Assembly: GCF_011297335.1 (NCBI RefSeq)
Contig: NZ_JAAOTJ010000014.1
Location: forward strand, 62,001 to 126,000
Length of the DNA: 64,000 bases
Direction of reading: 5' to 3'
From: Catellatospora methionotrophica
GTDB lineage: Bacteria > Actinomycetota > Actinomycetes > Mycobacteriales > Micromonosporaceae
Under the pieces are notes generated by a model, which saw nothing but the letters and a program-made list of their open reading frames with translations, did not search any database and was not told the origin of the DNA. Position numbers and translations under genes: made by a program. Shown piece after piece: positions 33,742 through 42,813 of this stretch; position 1 is the first letter of the stretch, and each line of letters begins with the position of its first letter.

Positions 33742-35088
33742 CTACGGCACCCGCCGCCGCGAATTGCGCGATGCCCGCGGCCACTGCTCGGCGCGCGGCG
33801 CCCCGGCCGGTGCCGGCAGGCCGCGCGGCATGGAACCGGCGATGTCGAGGGCGAACGCACGCACCAGCGGCGACAGGCGCAGCCCCGTGGAGTCCGGTTG
33901 GGTGTGGGCGAGTATGCCGGCGCCGACGAGCTCGTCGACCAGTTCCTCATCGTCGGTCGGCAGTGGGCTGACGTCCTCGGCCGCGGTCCGGGCCAGCCAG
34001 TGCAGCAGTATCCGGGCCGGCTGGCTGAGAGTCAGGTATGCCGAGCGCAGACACTCCTGCATGGACAGATCACCGATCCGCAGCCAGCCCAGCGCGTCCC
34101 TGTGCTCGCGCCAGCCGTCCAGTGTCTGTCCCAGGCCCGCCGGTGGGCGCAGCGCGATCCGGCGCAGCGCGATGTCCAGGGCCAGCGGCAGGTCTCCGCA
34201 GAACTGGGCGAGGCGGTCGAGGTCCTCCGGTGCGGCCGCGGCGCCCGGCGGCAGCGCCGCGGCGATCATCGCGGTGGAGTCGGCGCGGGGCAGGGGGGTC
34301 ACCTCCAGCCTGCGGACGTCGCGCAGGCCCAGCAGCCGCTTGCGGCTCACCAGCAGCGTGGTGCTGGTGCGGGAGTCGGTCAGCAGCGGCCGCACCTGGC
34401 TCTCGTCGCGGACGTTGTCCAGCAGCACCAGCAGGCGGCGTTCGGCCAGCAGCGTGCGGTACAGGCCGACCCGGTGGTCCAGGGTGCTCGACATCTGCTC
34501 GCCCGGTACGCCGAGCGCCCGCAGGAATCCGTCGAGGATGCCGTAGGGGTTGGCCGCGCCGTCGGTGTGCTCGGCGCCGAGGTCGGCGTAGAGCTGCCCG
34601 TTGGTCATGGCCGCCGCCTGGGTGTAGGCGTGGTGCAGGGCCAGGCCGGTCTTGCCCACCCCGACCGGACCGCTGATGACGATCGGCGTCTCACCGGCGG
34701 TGTGCAGCCAGGCGAGTTCCGTGGCGCGGCCGATGAAACCGCGCGGCCGCTGGGGCAGTTGCATCGGCAGGGGCAGCCTGTCCGCCTGCGGTGCGGCGGG
34801 TCGTCCGCGCACCGGCAGCCGCAGGTCGCCATCGGTGGCGACGAGCCAGCGCTGGCGCCAGACCTCGGCGTCGCCGCCGCACGCGGTCACGAAGGCGAGT
34901 GTGACCGGCAGGGACGGTATCCGGTTGCCACTGGCCGCGCTGGACAGCACCGACGACGAGAACATGGCCGTTCTGGCCATCTCCCGGTAGGTCGGACTGC
35001 CGCCCAGCGCGCGTAGCCGTCTTAATTCGCTAGCGAACTGAGCGGCTCGTCCGGCGTCCTTGTTGACAGGCTTTTCTGGTCTGCCCAT
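33742..35088 (-). CDS. HTH plus NB-ARC ATPase regulator
   Basis: A 448-aa protein. Residues about 15-75 are a helix-turn-helix of XRE type (ELRRLRALGGSPTYREMARTAMFSSSVLSSAASG). Residues about 115-260 are an NB-ARC ATPase: Walker A SGPVGVGKTGLALHHA, Walker B RRLLVLLDNVRDE, sensor-like TLLVSRKRLL. A helical lid and winged segment follow, LLHWLARTAA. This is the AfsR-like architecture without BTAD and without TPRs. Such STAND ATPases act as signal-dependent activators of secondary-metabolite clusters. The ATG at 35088 has GGAGGG about 8 nt upstream. It follows the flavin reductase gene by 143 nt, and could be the pathway regulator. Confidence 0.82.
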   Translation of the reverse strand: MGRPEKPVNKDAGRAAQFASELRRLRALGGSPTYREMARTAMFSSSVLSSAASGNRIPSLPVTLAFVTACGGDAEVWRQRWLVATDGDLRLPVRGRPAAPQADRLPLPMQLPQRPRGFIGRATELAWLHTAGETPIVISGPVGVGKTGLALHHAYTQAAAMTNGQLYADLGAEHTDGAANPYGILDGFLRALGVPGEQMSSTLDHRVGLYRTLLAERRLLVLLDNVRDESQVRPLLTDSRTSTTLLVSRKRLLGLRDVRRLEVTPLPRADSTAMIAAALPPGAAAAPEDLDRLAQFCGDLPLALDIALRRIALRPPAGLGQTLDGWREHRDALGWLRIGDLSMQECLRSAYLTLSQPARILLHWLARTAAEDVSPLPTDDEELVDELVGAGILAHTQPDSTGLRLSPLVRAFALDIAGSMPRGLPAPAGAPRAEQWPRASRNSRRRVP

Positions 35089-35231
35089 GATGGTTCCCTC
35101 CGCACAACCCATTCGACGCGGCCTGCGTTTTTGTCGCATCCCACGCGGAAACATTCGCCTTCACTACCATCAGCGGAGCCTCGCCGGTGTCGCCTTTCCA
35201 TACGATGTGCCGGAGATGGTGGTCACCGGGC

Positions 35232-35777
35232 CTAGCAGTATTCGCCCCAGTGCCCGGGACCGGACAGGTGCACGGTCGCGGCCTGCGGGTCGTCGACGGT
35301 GTGGTAGCCGCCGTGCAGGAACACCAGCGCCGGTGATCGCGCGTGGTGGCCCGCGGTCAGCACCTGGCCGATCACGAGGGTGTGGTCGCCGAGGTCGAAC
35401 CGTTGCCGCAGCCCGCATTCCAGCCAGCTCGCCCCGGCCAGCACGAGCGCGCCCGTCGCCGCGCCGGGACGGGCGTGCAGCCCGGCGACGTGCGTGGCGC
35501 GGGCCGGCAGCGGCATCGCCAGCCGGCGGGCGGTCTCCCGCTCGCCGGCCGGCAGGATGGACACCGCCCAGCAGCCGGCGGCGAGCAGGTCGCCCAGGAA
35601 GCCCGAACCGCGCCGGAACGACAGGCAGATCAGCGGCGGGTCCAGCGAGATCGACCCCAGTGAGTTGACGGTCATCGCGTCGTGGCGGCGGCCGCCGGGG
35701 GTGTCGCGGTACGCGCTGGCCACGCACACTCCGGTGGCGAAGGTGCGCATGACGCCGCGCAGGTCGGGAGGTGTCAC
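35232..35777 (-). CDS. Flavin reductase (HpaC-like)
   Basis: A 181-aa split-barrel flavin-binding protein. Seen are VMRTFATGVCVASA, DAMTVNSLGSISLDPPLICLSF and HVAGLHARPG, the pattern of NAD(P)H:FMN/FAD oxidoreductases that supply reduced flavin to two-component monooxygenases. The likely partner is the acyl-CoA-dehydrogenase-like enzyme at 44481-45695, the first gene of the same operon; a second candidate partner cannot be excluded. The start is GTG at 35777 with AGGAG 6 nt upstream. The gene is 31 nt after the BBE oxidase and probably the last enzyme gene of the operon. Confidence 0.85.
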   Translation of the reverse strand: MTPPDLRGVMRTFATGVCVASAYRDTPGGRRHDAMTVNSLGSISLDPPLICLSFRRGSGFLGDLLAAGCWAVSILPAGERETARRLAMPLPARATHVAGLHARPGAATGALVLAGASWLECGLRQRFDLGDHTLVIGQVLTAGHHARSPALVFLHGGYHTVDDPQAATVHLSGPGHWGEYC

Positions 35778-35808
35778 TGCTGCTCCTGGTGACGGGCCAC
35801 GGCGGTGC

Positions 35809-37164
35809 TCACACCGCTTGCGGGAAGGTGAAGAACCGGTCGGGGTCGTAGCGGGCCTTGATCTCGGCGAGCCGGTCGGCGTGGGGCCCGTAGTAGGCGC
35901 GCTGCCAGCCGTCGAGGTCGGGGTCGGTGAAGTTGACGTACGACGCGTCGGGCGCGAAGTCCGCGCACGCGTCGTAGTGTTCGTGCAACCAGTCGAGGTT
36001 GGCGCGGACCACCTCCGGTGGGTCGTGGCGCATCCAGGACGTGTCCAGGCTGAGCAGGAACCGCGTGTCGCGGTGCGGGAACGCGGTGTCGGCGACGGGC
36101 ACCCGGCTGATCGCCCCGCCCCAGGCGAACAGCGCTGCGCCAGCGCCGCCGGGGCTGCCGCCGCCGGGCCATCGCCGTACGGCGTCGACGAGCACGGCCA
36201 GCCCGGCGTCGTCGACGGCGTGTGGCACGCAGCGGTTGCGCGCGGCGAACGCGCCGTCGGGGCTGCTGTGGCGCAGCAGTGTCGCGGCCTGCCAGAAGTT
36301 GTGGTCGGTGATGTCGGCCCGGTAGGGCCGGGCGGTGGCGAACGCCGGTGCCATCAGTTCCCGCAGCTGCTCGGCGGGCCCGAGGTGGTAGCCGAGCACG
36401 GACACCACGGCCTCGCCGTCGGAGGTGCGCGCGACGCCGATGCGGGCGGAGAATTCGTCCGGGGCGGCGAGCATGATCTGTTGCATCACGGACAGCACCG
36501 CGACGGCGTGCGGCCATGTCCACAGCACCAGGCACGTCGAACCGGGTACGGCCGGACGCGTCTGGAAGGTGAAAGCGGTGTTGACGCCGAAGTTGCCGCC
36601 CCCGCCGCCGCGGCAGGCCCAGAACAGGTCGGGATGCCGGTCGGCGGAGGCGGTGACGGTGGACCCGTCGGCGAGCACGACATCGGTGGACACCAGCGCG
36701 TCGCAGGTGAGCCCGTGGGCGCGGGAGATCGTGGTGACGCCTCCGCCGAGGGTCAGCCCGCCGATGCCGACGGTGTCGGAGTTGCCCAGCGGGAAGGTGA
36801 CGCCGTACGGCCGCAGCCCGGCGTAGAGGGCTTTCATGGAGGTGCCGCCGCCGACGGTGACCTGCCCGGTGTCCGGGTCGTACCGGATGCCGGCGAGCCC
36901 GCGCAGGTCCAGTACCAGGCCGGCGGACGTCGAGTAGCCGGCGTAGCTGTGCCCGCCGCCGCGTACGGACACCGGCTGCGATGCTGCGCGGGCCCACTCC
37001 ACTGCCCGTGCCACGTCCGCGGGGTGGGCGACCGACAGCACCGCCGCCGGCCGGGTGGTGGCGAACCTGCGGTTGACCGGCATACCGGCCTGCTCGAAGC
37101 CGGGATCGCCGGGCAGCCGCAGCGGGCCGTCCACGAGCGTGCGCAGTCTCTGCCAGGCGGTCAT
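35809..37164 (-). CDS. FAD-linked oxidase, BBE family, probably bicovalent flavin
   Basis: A 451-aa berberine-bridge-type oxidase. The FAD domain shows SVRGGGHSYAGY, whose histidine is the usual covalent attachment site, and SRAHGLTCDALVSTDVV, whose cysteine is in the position that gives a second covalent bond in aclacinomycin and hexose oxidases. FFTFPQAV at the C-terminus is the BBE ending (usually FxxxQxI). There is no signal peptide. Enzymes of this kind oxidise C-N or C-O bonds, often late in natural-product pathways. The ATG at 37164 overlaps the stop of the 111-aa gene by 4 nt. Here it could oxidise a hydrazine or hydrazone intermediate; this is inference. Confidence 0.85.
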   Translation of the reverse strand: MTAWQRLRTLVDGPLRLPGDPGFEQAGMPVNRRFATTRPAAVLSVAHPADVARAVEWARAASQPVSVRGGGHSYAGYSTSAGLVLDLRGLAGIRYDPDTGQVTVGGGTSMKALYAGLRPYGVTFPLGNSDTVGIGGLTLGGGVTTISRAHGLTCDALVSTDVVLADGSTVTASADRHPDLFWACRGGGGGNFGVNTAFTFQTRPAVPGSTCLVLWTWPHAVAVLSVMQQIMLAAPDEFSARIGVARTSDGEAVVSVLGYHLGPAEQLRELMAPAFATARPYRADITDHNFWQAATLLRHSSPDGAFAARNRCVPHAVDDAGLAVLVDAVRRWPGGGSPGGAGAALFAWGGAISRVPVADTAFPHRDTRFLLSLDTSWMRHDPPEVVRANLDWLHEHYDACADFAPDASYVNFTDPDLDGWQRAYYGPHADRLAEIKARYDPDRFFTFPQAV

Positions 37165-37496
37165 CGGGCCACCTCGGTTACCTCTTCGAGGTAGGACACG
37201 CCGGTGGCGGCGTGTTCGCCGTAGCGTTGCCAGACCTCGCGCAGCACCAGGGCGTCACCGAGCCGCCGTGGCGTGTTGATGCTGCTTCCGGCGATCACTT
37301 CGCCGCTGGTCAGCACCATGGTGTACGCCAGCCGCAGCACCCCGTGCTCGTCGCAGGTGCCGGTGATCGTGCCGCGGCGTACGTGCCCGCCTTCGAATAC
37401 GGCCCAGACGAGGTCGCCGCGCTGGCAGTAGGCGGAGCTGACGCCGTCGCCGCCGCCCAGCGCCCGGAACCGTCGGCCGTCGTAGTCGATGCTCAT
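37161..37496 (-). CDS. Small conserved protein of the cluster (111 aa)
   Basis: A 111-aa beta-rich protein, MSIDYDGRRFRAL, RGDLVWAVFEGGHVRRGTITG, then SSINTPRRLGDALVLREVWQRYG and YLEEV. It resembles a family of small bacterial proteins annotated, in my recollection incorrectly, as N-acetylglutamate synthase; those share the RFR, DLVWG.Y.GG.V..G and W...G.G.S..EE pattern. A lipocalin-like ligand-binding barrel is plausible. It is bound to its neighbours by 4-nt overlaps on both sides, between the ATP-grasp and BBE genes, so it is an integral cluster member, perhaps binding or cyclising an intermediate. Confidence 0.6.
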   Translation of the reverse strand: MSIDYDGRRFRALGGGDGVSSAYCQRGDLVWAVFEGGHVRRGTITGTCDEHGVLRLAYTMVLTSGEVIAGSSINTPRRLGDALVLREVWQRYGEHAATGVSYLEEVTEVAR

Positions 37497-38794
37497 GCGT
37501 CCACGTCCAGCAGTCCGGCGGGCATGACCAGGCGGGTGCCGAGCGGTGGCGGGTCGACCCGGTCGGCGTCCAGCACGACCGCGGCCGCTGCGGTGTCGAG
37601 CCGCTGTTCGCAGGTGGGCAGGTCCGCAGCCGCGCAGATCACGAAGGAGTGGCGCGCGATGTAGCCGCCCGGCGGCAGCCGCAGCACCGTGCCGGGCACG
37701 GCCATGGGCGCGGCCAGGACGAGGCCGGGGTGCTGCTCGGGGACGGTGACGGCGCGTACGACGCAGTCGTGGTCGGGGTAGCCGAACCGCACGCCGACGA
37801 CGCCGTCGCGGGCGTGTGCCAGGTCGGGGCGCTGGCCGGTGGCGACGTCGAACAGCACGCTGCCGGGCTCGATGCCGGTGGCCAGCTGGCCGAGGTAGGG
37901 GATGAGGTCGCCGCCGAGCCGCCCGTTGACCTCGATGATCACCGGGCCGGCGGCGGTCAGCCGTACCTCGGCGTGGGTGATGCCGTTCTCCACGCCGAGT
38001 GCGCGGTGCGCCGTGGCCAGCGTGTCCAGCAGTTCCCGGTCGCGCAGCAGCGGATCGGCGGCGTCGACCAGGTGGCCGGTCTCCTCGAAGAACGGGGGCA
38101 GGCCGGTGCTCTTGCGGGCCAGGAACATCGGCAGGTACTCACCGCGGTGCACCGCGCCGTCGACGCTGATCTCGGGCCCGTCGGCGAAGCCCTCGATGAG
38201 CGCTCCGCCGCGGTAGGGCTCGTCTCCGACGAGGCTGGCCTCGTGCGCGATCCGGAATGCCGCGGCGAGTTCGCGTTCGTCGGCGGCGAGCGTCACGCCC
38301 ATGCTGGCGCCGAGCGCACGCGGTTTGACGATCACCGGGTAGCCGATCCGGGCTGCGGCCCGGTGGGCCTGGTCGAGGTCGAGGACCAGCGCGAAGCCGG
38401 GCTGGGGGAGCCCGGCGGCGGTCAGGCGGGTGCGGCAGTCGTGCTTGTCGCGGCAGCCGCGCACGCCGGGCAGGCTCAGGCCGGGTACGCCGAACTCCGC
38501 GGCAAGTTCGGCCGCGGGCATGACCAGGGGCTCGTCCCAGCACATCACCCCGGCGACGCGGTAGCGGCGGGCCAGGTCCCGGGCGGTGGCGGCCAGTACC
38601 TGGTGGTCGAACACGTTCGCGACGGTGATGTCGTCGAAGTACTCGTGCTGCCAGGTCGGCCGGATGTTGTTGATCAGCACGAGGCGTAGGTCGGCTTTGC
38701 GGGCCCGTTCGGCCAGCGGTCGGACGATGTACTCGCGGTAGAGCTTGAGGCCGCTGCCGATGACGAGCAGCGCGCCGGGGGCGTTTTCGGTCAT
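37493..38794 (-). CDS. ATP-grasp ligase
   Basis: A 433-aa ATP-grasp carboxylate-amine ligase. ATP binding: YPVIVKPRALGASMGV (Lys contact) with GALIEGFADGPEISVD; metal binding: HAEVRLTAAGPVIIEVNGRLGGD, with Glu and Asn in the ENGR motif. The N-terminal 100 residues form the pre-ATP-grasp fold (LVIGSGLKLYREYIV). This subgroup (BacD-like, or peptide-maturation type) joins amino acids or activates a carboxylate through an acyl phosphate. In this pathway it would attach a hydrazino acid to an amino acid or amine. It overlaps both neighbours by 4 nt. Note s56-p1, a hydrazone-containing dipeptide, is made by a related pathway. Confidence 0.85.
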   Translation of the reverse strand: MTENAPGALLVIGSGLKLYREYIVRPLAERARKADLRLVLINNIRPTWQHEYFDDITVANVFDHQVLAATARDLARRYRVAGVMCWDEPLVMPAAELAAEFGVPGLSLPGVRGCRDKHDCRTRLTAAGLPQPGFALVLDLDQAHRAAARIGYPVIVKPRALGASMGVTLAADERELAAAFRIAHEASLVGDEPYRGGALIEGFADGPEISVDGAVHRGEYLPMFLARKSTGLPPFFEETGHLVDAADPLLRDRELLDTLATAHRALGVENGITHAEVRLTAAGPVIIEVNGRLGGDLIPYLGQLATGIEPGSVLFDVATGQRPDLAHARDGVVGVRFGYPDHDCVVRAVTVPEQHPGLVLAAPMAVPGTVLRLPPGGYIARHSFVICAAADLPTCEQRLDTAAAAVVLDADRVDPPPLGTRLVMPAGLLDVDA

Positions 38795-39891
38795 GGGTGC
38801 CGTCCTTGCGGGGTGAGGGGAGCTGGGGGGTCGGCGTCGGCCAGTTCGGCGGCGAGTGCGGCGACGGCCTGGGGTGCGGTGCGGAAGCCGTCGCCGCCGC
38901 TGGCGGGGCGGGCCCATACGGCGGGTCCGATGCGGGTGAAGCCGGTTCCGCCGGGGGCGGTGGCGTAGTGGCAGTGCCGCACCCGTACGACGGTGTGCTC
39001 GTCCACACCGGACACGATGCCGGACGACAGGATCCGTTCGGCCCACGGTGTGCCGTCGCCGGGGTCGGACAGCGCGGCCACTTCACGCCGTGCCCCGTCG
39101 GTGCTGACCTTGAGCAGGGTGCCGGCGGTCGATGGCAGCAGCCAGCCGCGTCCGTCGGCGCCGAGGCCGCCCGCGACCGGGGTGCGGGCCCAGGCCGCGG
39201 CCTGCTCGGCGGGTGGGCGCAGGTACACCATGGTCTGGCGGTGCAGCGTCACCGGCTGGCCGGTGAGTGCCGCCGACCACGGCCCGGCGGTGACGAGCAC
39301 GGCGTCGCCGGACTCGGCAGTGCCGTCGGCCAGCAGCACCCGGCCGCTGCCCGGCCGTACGCCGACGACTTCGCGCCCCGGCCGCAGTTCGGCCTGCGGT
39401 TGGCGGCGCAGCCACCGGGCCGCCGCCTGCAGGACCCGGTCGGCCAGCAGCACCCCGGCGTGCGGTTCGAACACGGCCCCGGCTCCGGCGGGCAGGCCCA
39501 GGCGCGGGTACTCGGCCCGGTCGGCGACCCGGATCGGCAGGCCGGCGGCTTCGGCCGTGGCCAGTGCGGCGTCCATCGCGTCGGCGGGCAGCGCGGTCAG
39601 CACCCCGACGCGGCGGTAGAGGCCGCCGCCCAGCAGCTGGTCCAGGTCCCGCCAGTGGCGGTGCAGTCCCGCCGATTCTCTGGTGGCCGCCGGGTCGCCG
39701 ACCGACAGTGCCCGCAGGGCCCGGTGCTGGTCGAACGACGTCGCACCCGGATCGGGTATCAGGCCGTGCTCCAGCAGCACCACGCGATGCCCGTCCCGTA
39801 CGCACCGGACCGCGGCCAGCAGCCCGGTGATGCCCGCGCCCACCACCACGATCCGCATCCGGCTGCCCGCCGCGGGCTCGCCGGTGCTCAC
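38791..39891 (-). CDS. DAO-family FAD oxidoreductase (Spb39-like role)
   Basis: A 366-aa D-amino-acid-oxidase-fold enzyme, close in layout to sarcosine oxidase/NikD. Seen are MRIVVVGAGITGLLAAVRC (dinucleotide fold) and HRVVLLEHG, with VLVTAGPWSAAL in the second half. In the hydrazinoacetate pathway a DAO-type enzyme (Spb39 in the s56-p1 cluster) cleaves the N6-(carboxymethylamino)lysine adduct to hydrazinoacetic acid; the same step is proposed here from context. The GTG at 39891 overlaps the MetRS-like stop (GTGA); an internal ATG at 39858 begins right at the FAD motif and is possible. It overlaps the ATP-grasp gene by ATGA. Confidence 0.82.
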   Translation of the reverse strand: MSTGEPAAGSRMRIVVVGAGITGLLAAVRCVRDGHRVVLLEHGLIPDPGATSFDQHRALRALSVGDPAATRESAGLHRHWRDLDQLLGGGLYRRVGVLTALPADAMDAALATAEAAGLPIRVADRAEYPRLGLPAGAGAVFEPHAGVLLADRVLQAAARWLRRQPQAELRPGREVVGVRPGSGRVLLADGTAESGDAVLVTAGPWSAALTGQPVTLHRQTMVYLRPPAEQAAAWARTPVAGGLGADGRGWLLPSTAGTLLKVSTDGARREVAALSDPGDGTPWAERILSSGIVSGVDEHTVVRVRHCHYATAPGGTGFTRIGPAVWARPASGGDGFRTAPQAVAALAAELADADPPAPLTPQGRHP

Positions 39892-41408
39892 GGCCCGGCC
39901 AGCAGCGGCAGCCGCACCGGGGTGACCGTGTCCGCGGCCGGGTCGCCGTCGTGGTGCACGGCCGCGGCCAGGTCGATGAGGATCGGCGCGGCGGCCCGCA
40001 GCAGGCAGCCGACCTCGAAGCAGAAGTCGCCCGCGTCGGCGTCGTCGGCCTGCCAGCCGTCGAGCCTGGCCAGCTGGTCGGTGATCGCCTCGGCGGCGCG
40101 GTTGAGGCTGAACCCGTCGAGGTCGTACGCGGCCGCGAACAGCTCCGCCATCCGCGCACCGGCGTGCCGGGAACGCGCCGACACCGGCAGCGGGCCGTGC
40201 CCGGCCCACCGGTTCGCCCGTTCGGCGACCCGGTTCCACGGCTCGACCAGGCGCAGTCCGGCGACCCGGGTCAGGCCCTGGCGGCTGAAACCGGTCCGCT
40301 GGTGTTCCGGGCTCGTCGCGGCCAGGTAGAAGCGGATCACGTCGCGGGGCACCTCGGCGGCCAGCTCGCGGCCCCGTACGACGTGGCCCCGGCTGGTGGA
40401 GAACTTCTGGTCGTCCAGTTCGTAGAACTCGTTGGTCAGGTAGCGGGTCGGCAGCGTGTAGCGGCCGTCGAACGCCAGCAGCATCGCCGGGGCCGCGATC
40501 GCGAACGGGTAGATGTTGTCGAACCCGAGGAAGTACACGATCTCGGACCCGGCCCCGGCCAGCCACAGCTCGTCCTCGGCGACCTCGCCGCCGTGGCGGC
40601 CCTCGGCCGCCAGCGCCGAGCAGTGCATGCTCCACGCCACGGCTTCGGCGTTGGGGTTGACGACCTGCCCGGCGACCTCCGGGAACGGCACCCGGATGCC
40701 CCAGCCGACCGGGTAGGTCACCGGGAAGTCCGCCAGCGGCTGGTCCAGCATCCGCGCCATGGCCTGGGCCATGTGCGGGCGCATGCCGCCCGCGTGCGCC
40801 GCGAAGTGCGCCCGCAGCCGGTCGCGGTATCGCTCGACCGGCAGCACCAGCACCTCGGCCTCGCGCATCGTCACCGGCTCGGCCGGTTCCAGGGTCGAGC
40901 GCACGCCGATCAGGTCACCGGCGCAGACCAGGTTCCCGCAGCTCTCGCACAACCCCGCGCAGCCCTCGGCCAGGCAGTGCGGGCAGCCACCGGAGGCGAA
41001 GCCGTCCAGCAGGAAACGCCCGCTCCGCTCGGAGTACGGGAACTTCACGCGCCGCAGCTCCAGCCGTCCCGCCGCGCGCAGCCGCCCGAGGAACTCCAGC
41101 ACCCAGCCGGTGAACCGGGCGCCGTCGCCGGTGTAGCCGTCGACGGCGATGCCCATGGTGTGCAGCGTCGACGCGATCTGCGCCGCCGAGTCGGCGACCA
41201 GGTCCGACGGGCGTACGCCGCGGCGGTGCGCGGTCGTCGTCACGAACGTGGACGTGTCCTGGAACCCGGTGCCCAGCAGCACCTGGCGTCCCTGCGCCCG
41301 CGCGTGGCGGGTGTACACGTCGGCGGCCAGGAACGGCCCCGCGATGTGCCCCAGGTGCAGGTCGCCGTTGGCGGTCGGGGCGGGGGAGATGACCAGGGTG
41401 CGCTTCAT
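39888..41408 (-). CDS. Methionyl-tRNA-synthetase-like amino-acid-activating protein (hydrazine synthetase half)
   Basis: A 506-aa class I synthetase-like protein. HIGH motif is HLGH at residues 18-21 (PTANGDLHLGHIAG); the KMSKS counterpart is KFSTS at 335-339. Between them is a zinc-knuckle with six cysteines (C142, C145, C150, C154, C157, C162). It is shorter than housekeeping MetRS, whose anticodon-binding part would be longer, and sits inside a biosynthetic operon with 4-nt overlaps. In Spb40, PyrN and Tri28, a MetRS-like domain loads an amino acid onto the hydroxylamine oxygen of N6-hydroxylysine and a fused cupin rearranges the ester to a hydrazine. Here the cupin is separate (46134-47783). 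Amino acid used: unknown. Confidence 0.85.
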   Translation of the reverse strand: MKRTLVISPAPTANGDLHLGHIAGPFLAADVYTRHARAQGRQVLLGTGFQDTSTFVTTTAHRRGVRPSDLVADSAAQIASTLHTMGIAVDGYTGDGARFTGWVLEFLGRLRAAGRLELRRVKFPYSERSGRFLLDGFASGGCPHCLAEGCAGLCESCGNLVCAGDLIGVRSTLEPAEPVTMREAEVLVLPVERYRDRLRAHFAAHAGGMRPHMAQAMARMLDQPLADFPVTYPVGWGIRVPFPEVAGQVVNPNAEAVAWSMHCSALAAEGRHGGEVAEDELWLAGAGSEIVYFLGFDNIYPFAIAAPAMLLAFDGRYTLPTRYLTNEFYELDDQKFSTSRGHVVRGRELAAEVPRDVIRFYLAATSPEHQRTGFSRQGLTRVAGLRLVEPWNRVAERANRWAGHGPLPVSARSRHAGARMAELFAAAYDLDGFSLNRAAEAITDQLARLDGWQADDADAGDFCFEVGCLLRAAAPILIDLAAAVHHDGDPAADTVTPVRLPLLAGP

Positions 41409-42745
41409 GCCGGCATCACCGCCGCGCGGGTGGCCGGGACGGCGTCGTCGGCGGGCTCCTCGGCGTGCCGGTCGGCGATGTCGCCGGCGATGTCGGCCGA
41501 GCGCTGCGCCAGCACGCTGATGAGCGAGTCGGAGATGCCGTGCGTGTCCTCGTTGACGCCCTGGAGATAGAGCGCGCCCCGGGCGTGCGCGCCGAGGTCG
41601 ACCCGGTAGTTGCGGTCGACGACGATCTTCGGCAGGTCCATGGCGTCGGCCAGCCTGCGTACCATCGCCGGCATCTGCGGGTCGTACCCGGTGCCGACGA
41701 ACACGGCGTCGCACCGGACCTGCTCGACGCTGCCGTCGCGCAGGTCGCGTACGTCGAGCACCACCTCCTCACCGCCGTCGGGGGCGGCCTCCACCCGCGC
41801 GCCGACGACCTCGGTCAGCCCCCGGACGGTCGAGACGGGCTGGCCGAGCATCTTCTGCCGGTAGATCATCGTGTAGAGCTCGTCGAGGAACGGCTCGGCC
41901 AGCCCGGCGTAGTTGGTCAGGTGCATCTCCCGCAGCACCTGGGCGCGGACCTGCTCGGGCATCGCGAAGAACTCGTCCACGAACGACGGGAAGAACAGCT
42001 CGTTGACGAACTTGCTGGTCTGGTAGTTCTTCAGCGCGATCGAGCGCAGCAGCATGGTCGGCGACGAGCCGGGGGCGTGTTCGTGCAACGCCATGAACAT
42101 CTCCGCCGCGCTCTGGGCCCCGCCGACGACCACGGGCCGCAGCGGCCGGCCCGGCCGGGCCAGGTCCACGGCGGCCGGGACCCGGCTGCCGTACTGGCTG
42201 CTGTGTACGACACGTTCGGTGGGCAGAGCGCCGAACACCCCCGGCACGTACGCGTCGCGGCCCGCGCCGAAGACCAGGTCGCGGCAGAACACGGTGTCGC
42301 CGCCGGTCAGCGTCACCCCGAAGCCGAGCACGGTGCCGTCCTCGGCGCGTACCGGCAGGATCTGCTCCGCGCGCCGGCCGTAACGCACCCGCACCCGCTC
42401 CAGCGAGTCGGCGACCCACTGCTGGTAGGCCGACAGCTGCCACCGGTACGGGTGGAACGTGCCCAGGTTGACGAACTCGTCCAGCTCGCCGCGTTCGTGC
42501 AGGAAGTTCAGGAACGAGAACCGGCTGCGCGGGTTGCGCAGGGTCACCAGGTCCTTCAGGTAGGACACCTGGCTGCGGGTCCAGGACAGCAGCAGGTTGC
42601 GCTGCCATTTCACGTCCTGGTGCTGCTCGATGATCATTGAGCTGGCGGCGAGTCCGGGCACGCCGCACTCCTCCAGGGCCACCGCCAACGCGAGGTTGGC
42701 CGGGCCGGCGCCGATCATCAGGACATCCACGTCGTGCACGGACAC
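41405..42745 (-). CDS. L-lysine/L-ornithine N-monooxygenase
   Basis: A 446-aa flavin-dependent N-hydroxylating monooxygenase (SidA/IucD/PvdA family). FAD motif MIGAGPANLALAVALEE, substrate region LLLSWTRSQVSYLKDLVTLRNP, NADPH motif VVVGGAQSAAEMFMALHEH, and VFVGTGYDPQMP. It makes N6-hydroxylysine or N5-hydroxyornithine. In a siderophore cluster one expects NRPS or NIS genes; none is present. With the adjacent MetRS-like gene and a cupin across the promoter, N6-hydroxylysine for N-N bond formation is the better reading. The start is GTG at 42745 with GAGAGG about 7 nt upstream; the frame is open to 42817 without family resemblance. The stop overlaps the next ATG. Confidence 0.87.
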   Translation of the reverse strand: MSVHDVDVLMIGAGPANLALAVALEECGVPGLAASSMIIEQHQDVKWQRNLLLSWTRSQVSYLKDLVTLRNPRSRFSFLNFLHERGELDEFVNLGTFHPYRWQLSAYQQWVADSLERVRVRYGRRAEQILPVRAEDGTVLGFGVTLTGGDTVFCRDLVFGAGRDAYVPGVFGALPTERVVHSSQYGSRVPAAVDLARPGRPLRPVVVGGAQSAAEMFMALHEHAPGSSPTMLLRSIALKNYQTSKFVNELFFPSFVDEFFAMPEQVRAQVLREMHLTNYAGLAEPFLDELYTMIYRQKMLGQPVSTVRGLTEVVGARVEAAPDGGEEVVLDVRDLRDGSVEQVRCDAVFVGTGYDPQMPAMVRRLADAMDLPKIVVDRNYRVDLGAHARGALYLQGVNEDTHGISDSLISVLAQRSADIAGDIADRHAEEPADDAVPATRAAVMPA

Positions 42746-42813
42746 GAGTGCACCTCTCTTCAAGGGGGTGTGTGGCGCGCCGGGACCGGTGCGCCACACA
42801 GACGGGCGAAAAG

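Noticed and set aside
39888-41408. A housekeeping methionyl-tRNA synthetase
   Set aside because: The gene is embedded in a biosynthetic operon by 4-nt overlaps, is short for a full MetRS with anticodon domain and has a partner set known from hydrazine pathways.
41405-42745. Reading the N-hydroxylase as evidence of a hydroxamate siderophore cluster
   Set aside because: There is no NRPS, NIS synthetase, hydroxamate transacylase or ferric-siderophore transport gene here. The MetRS-like and cupin genes fit N-N bond formation better.
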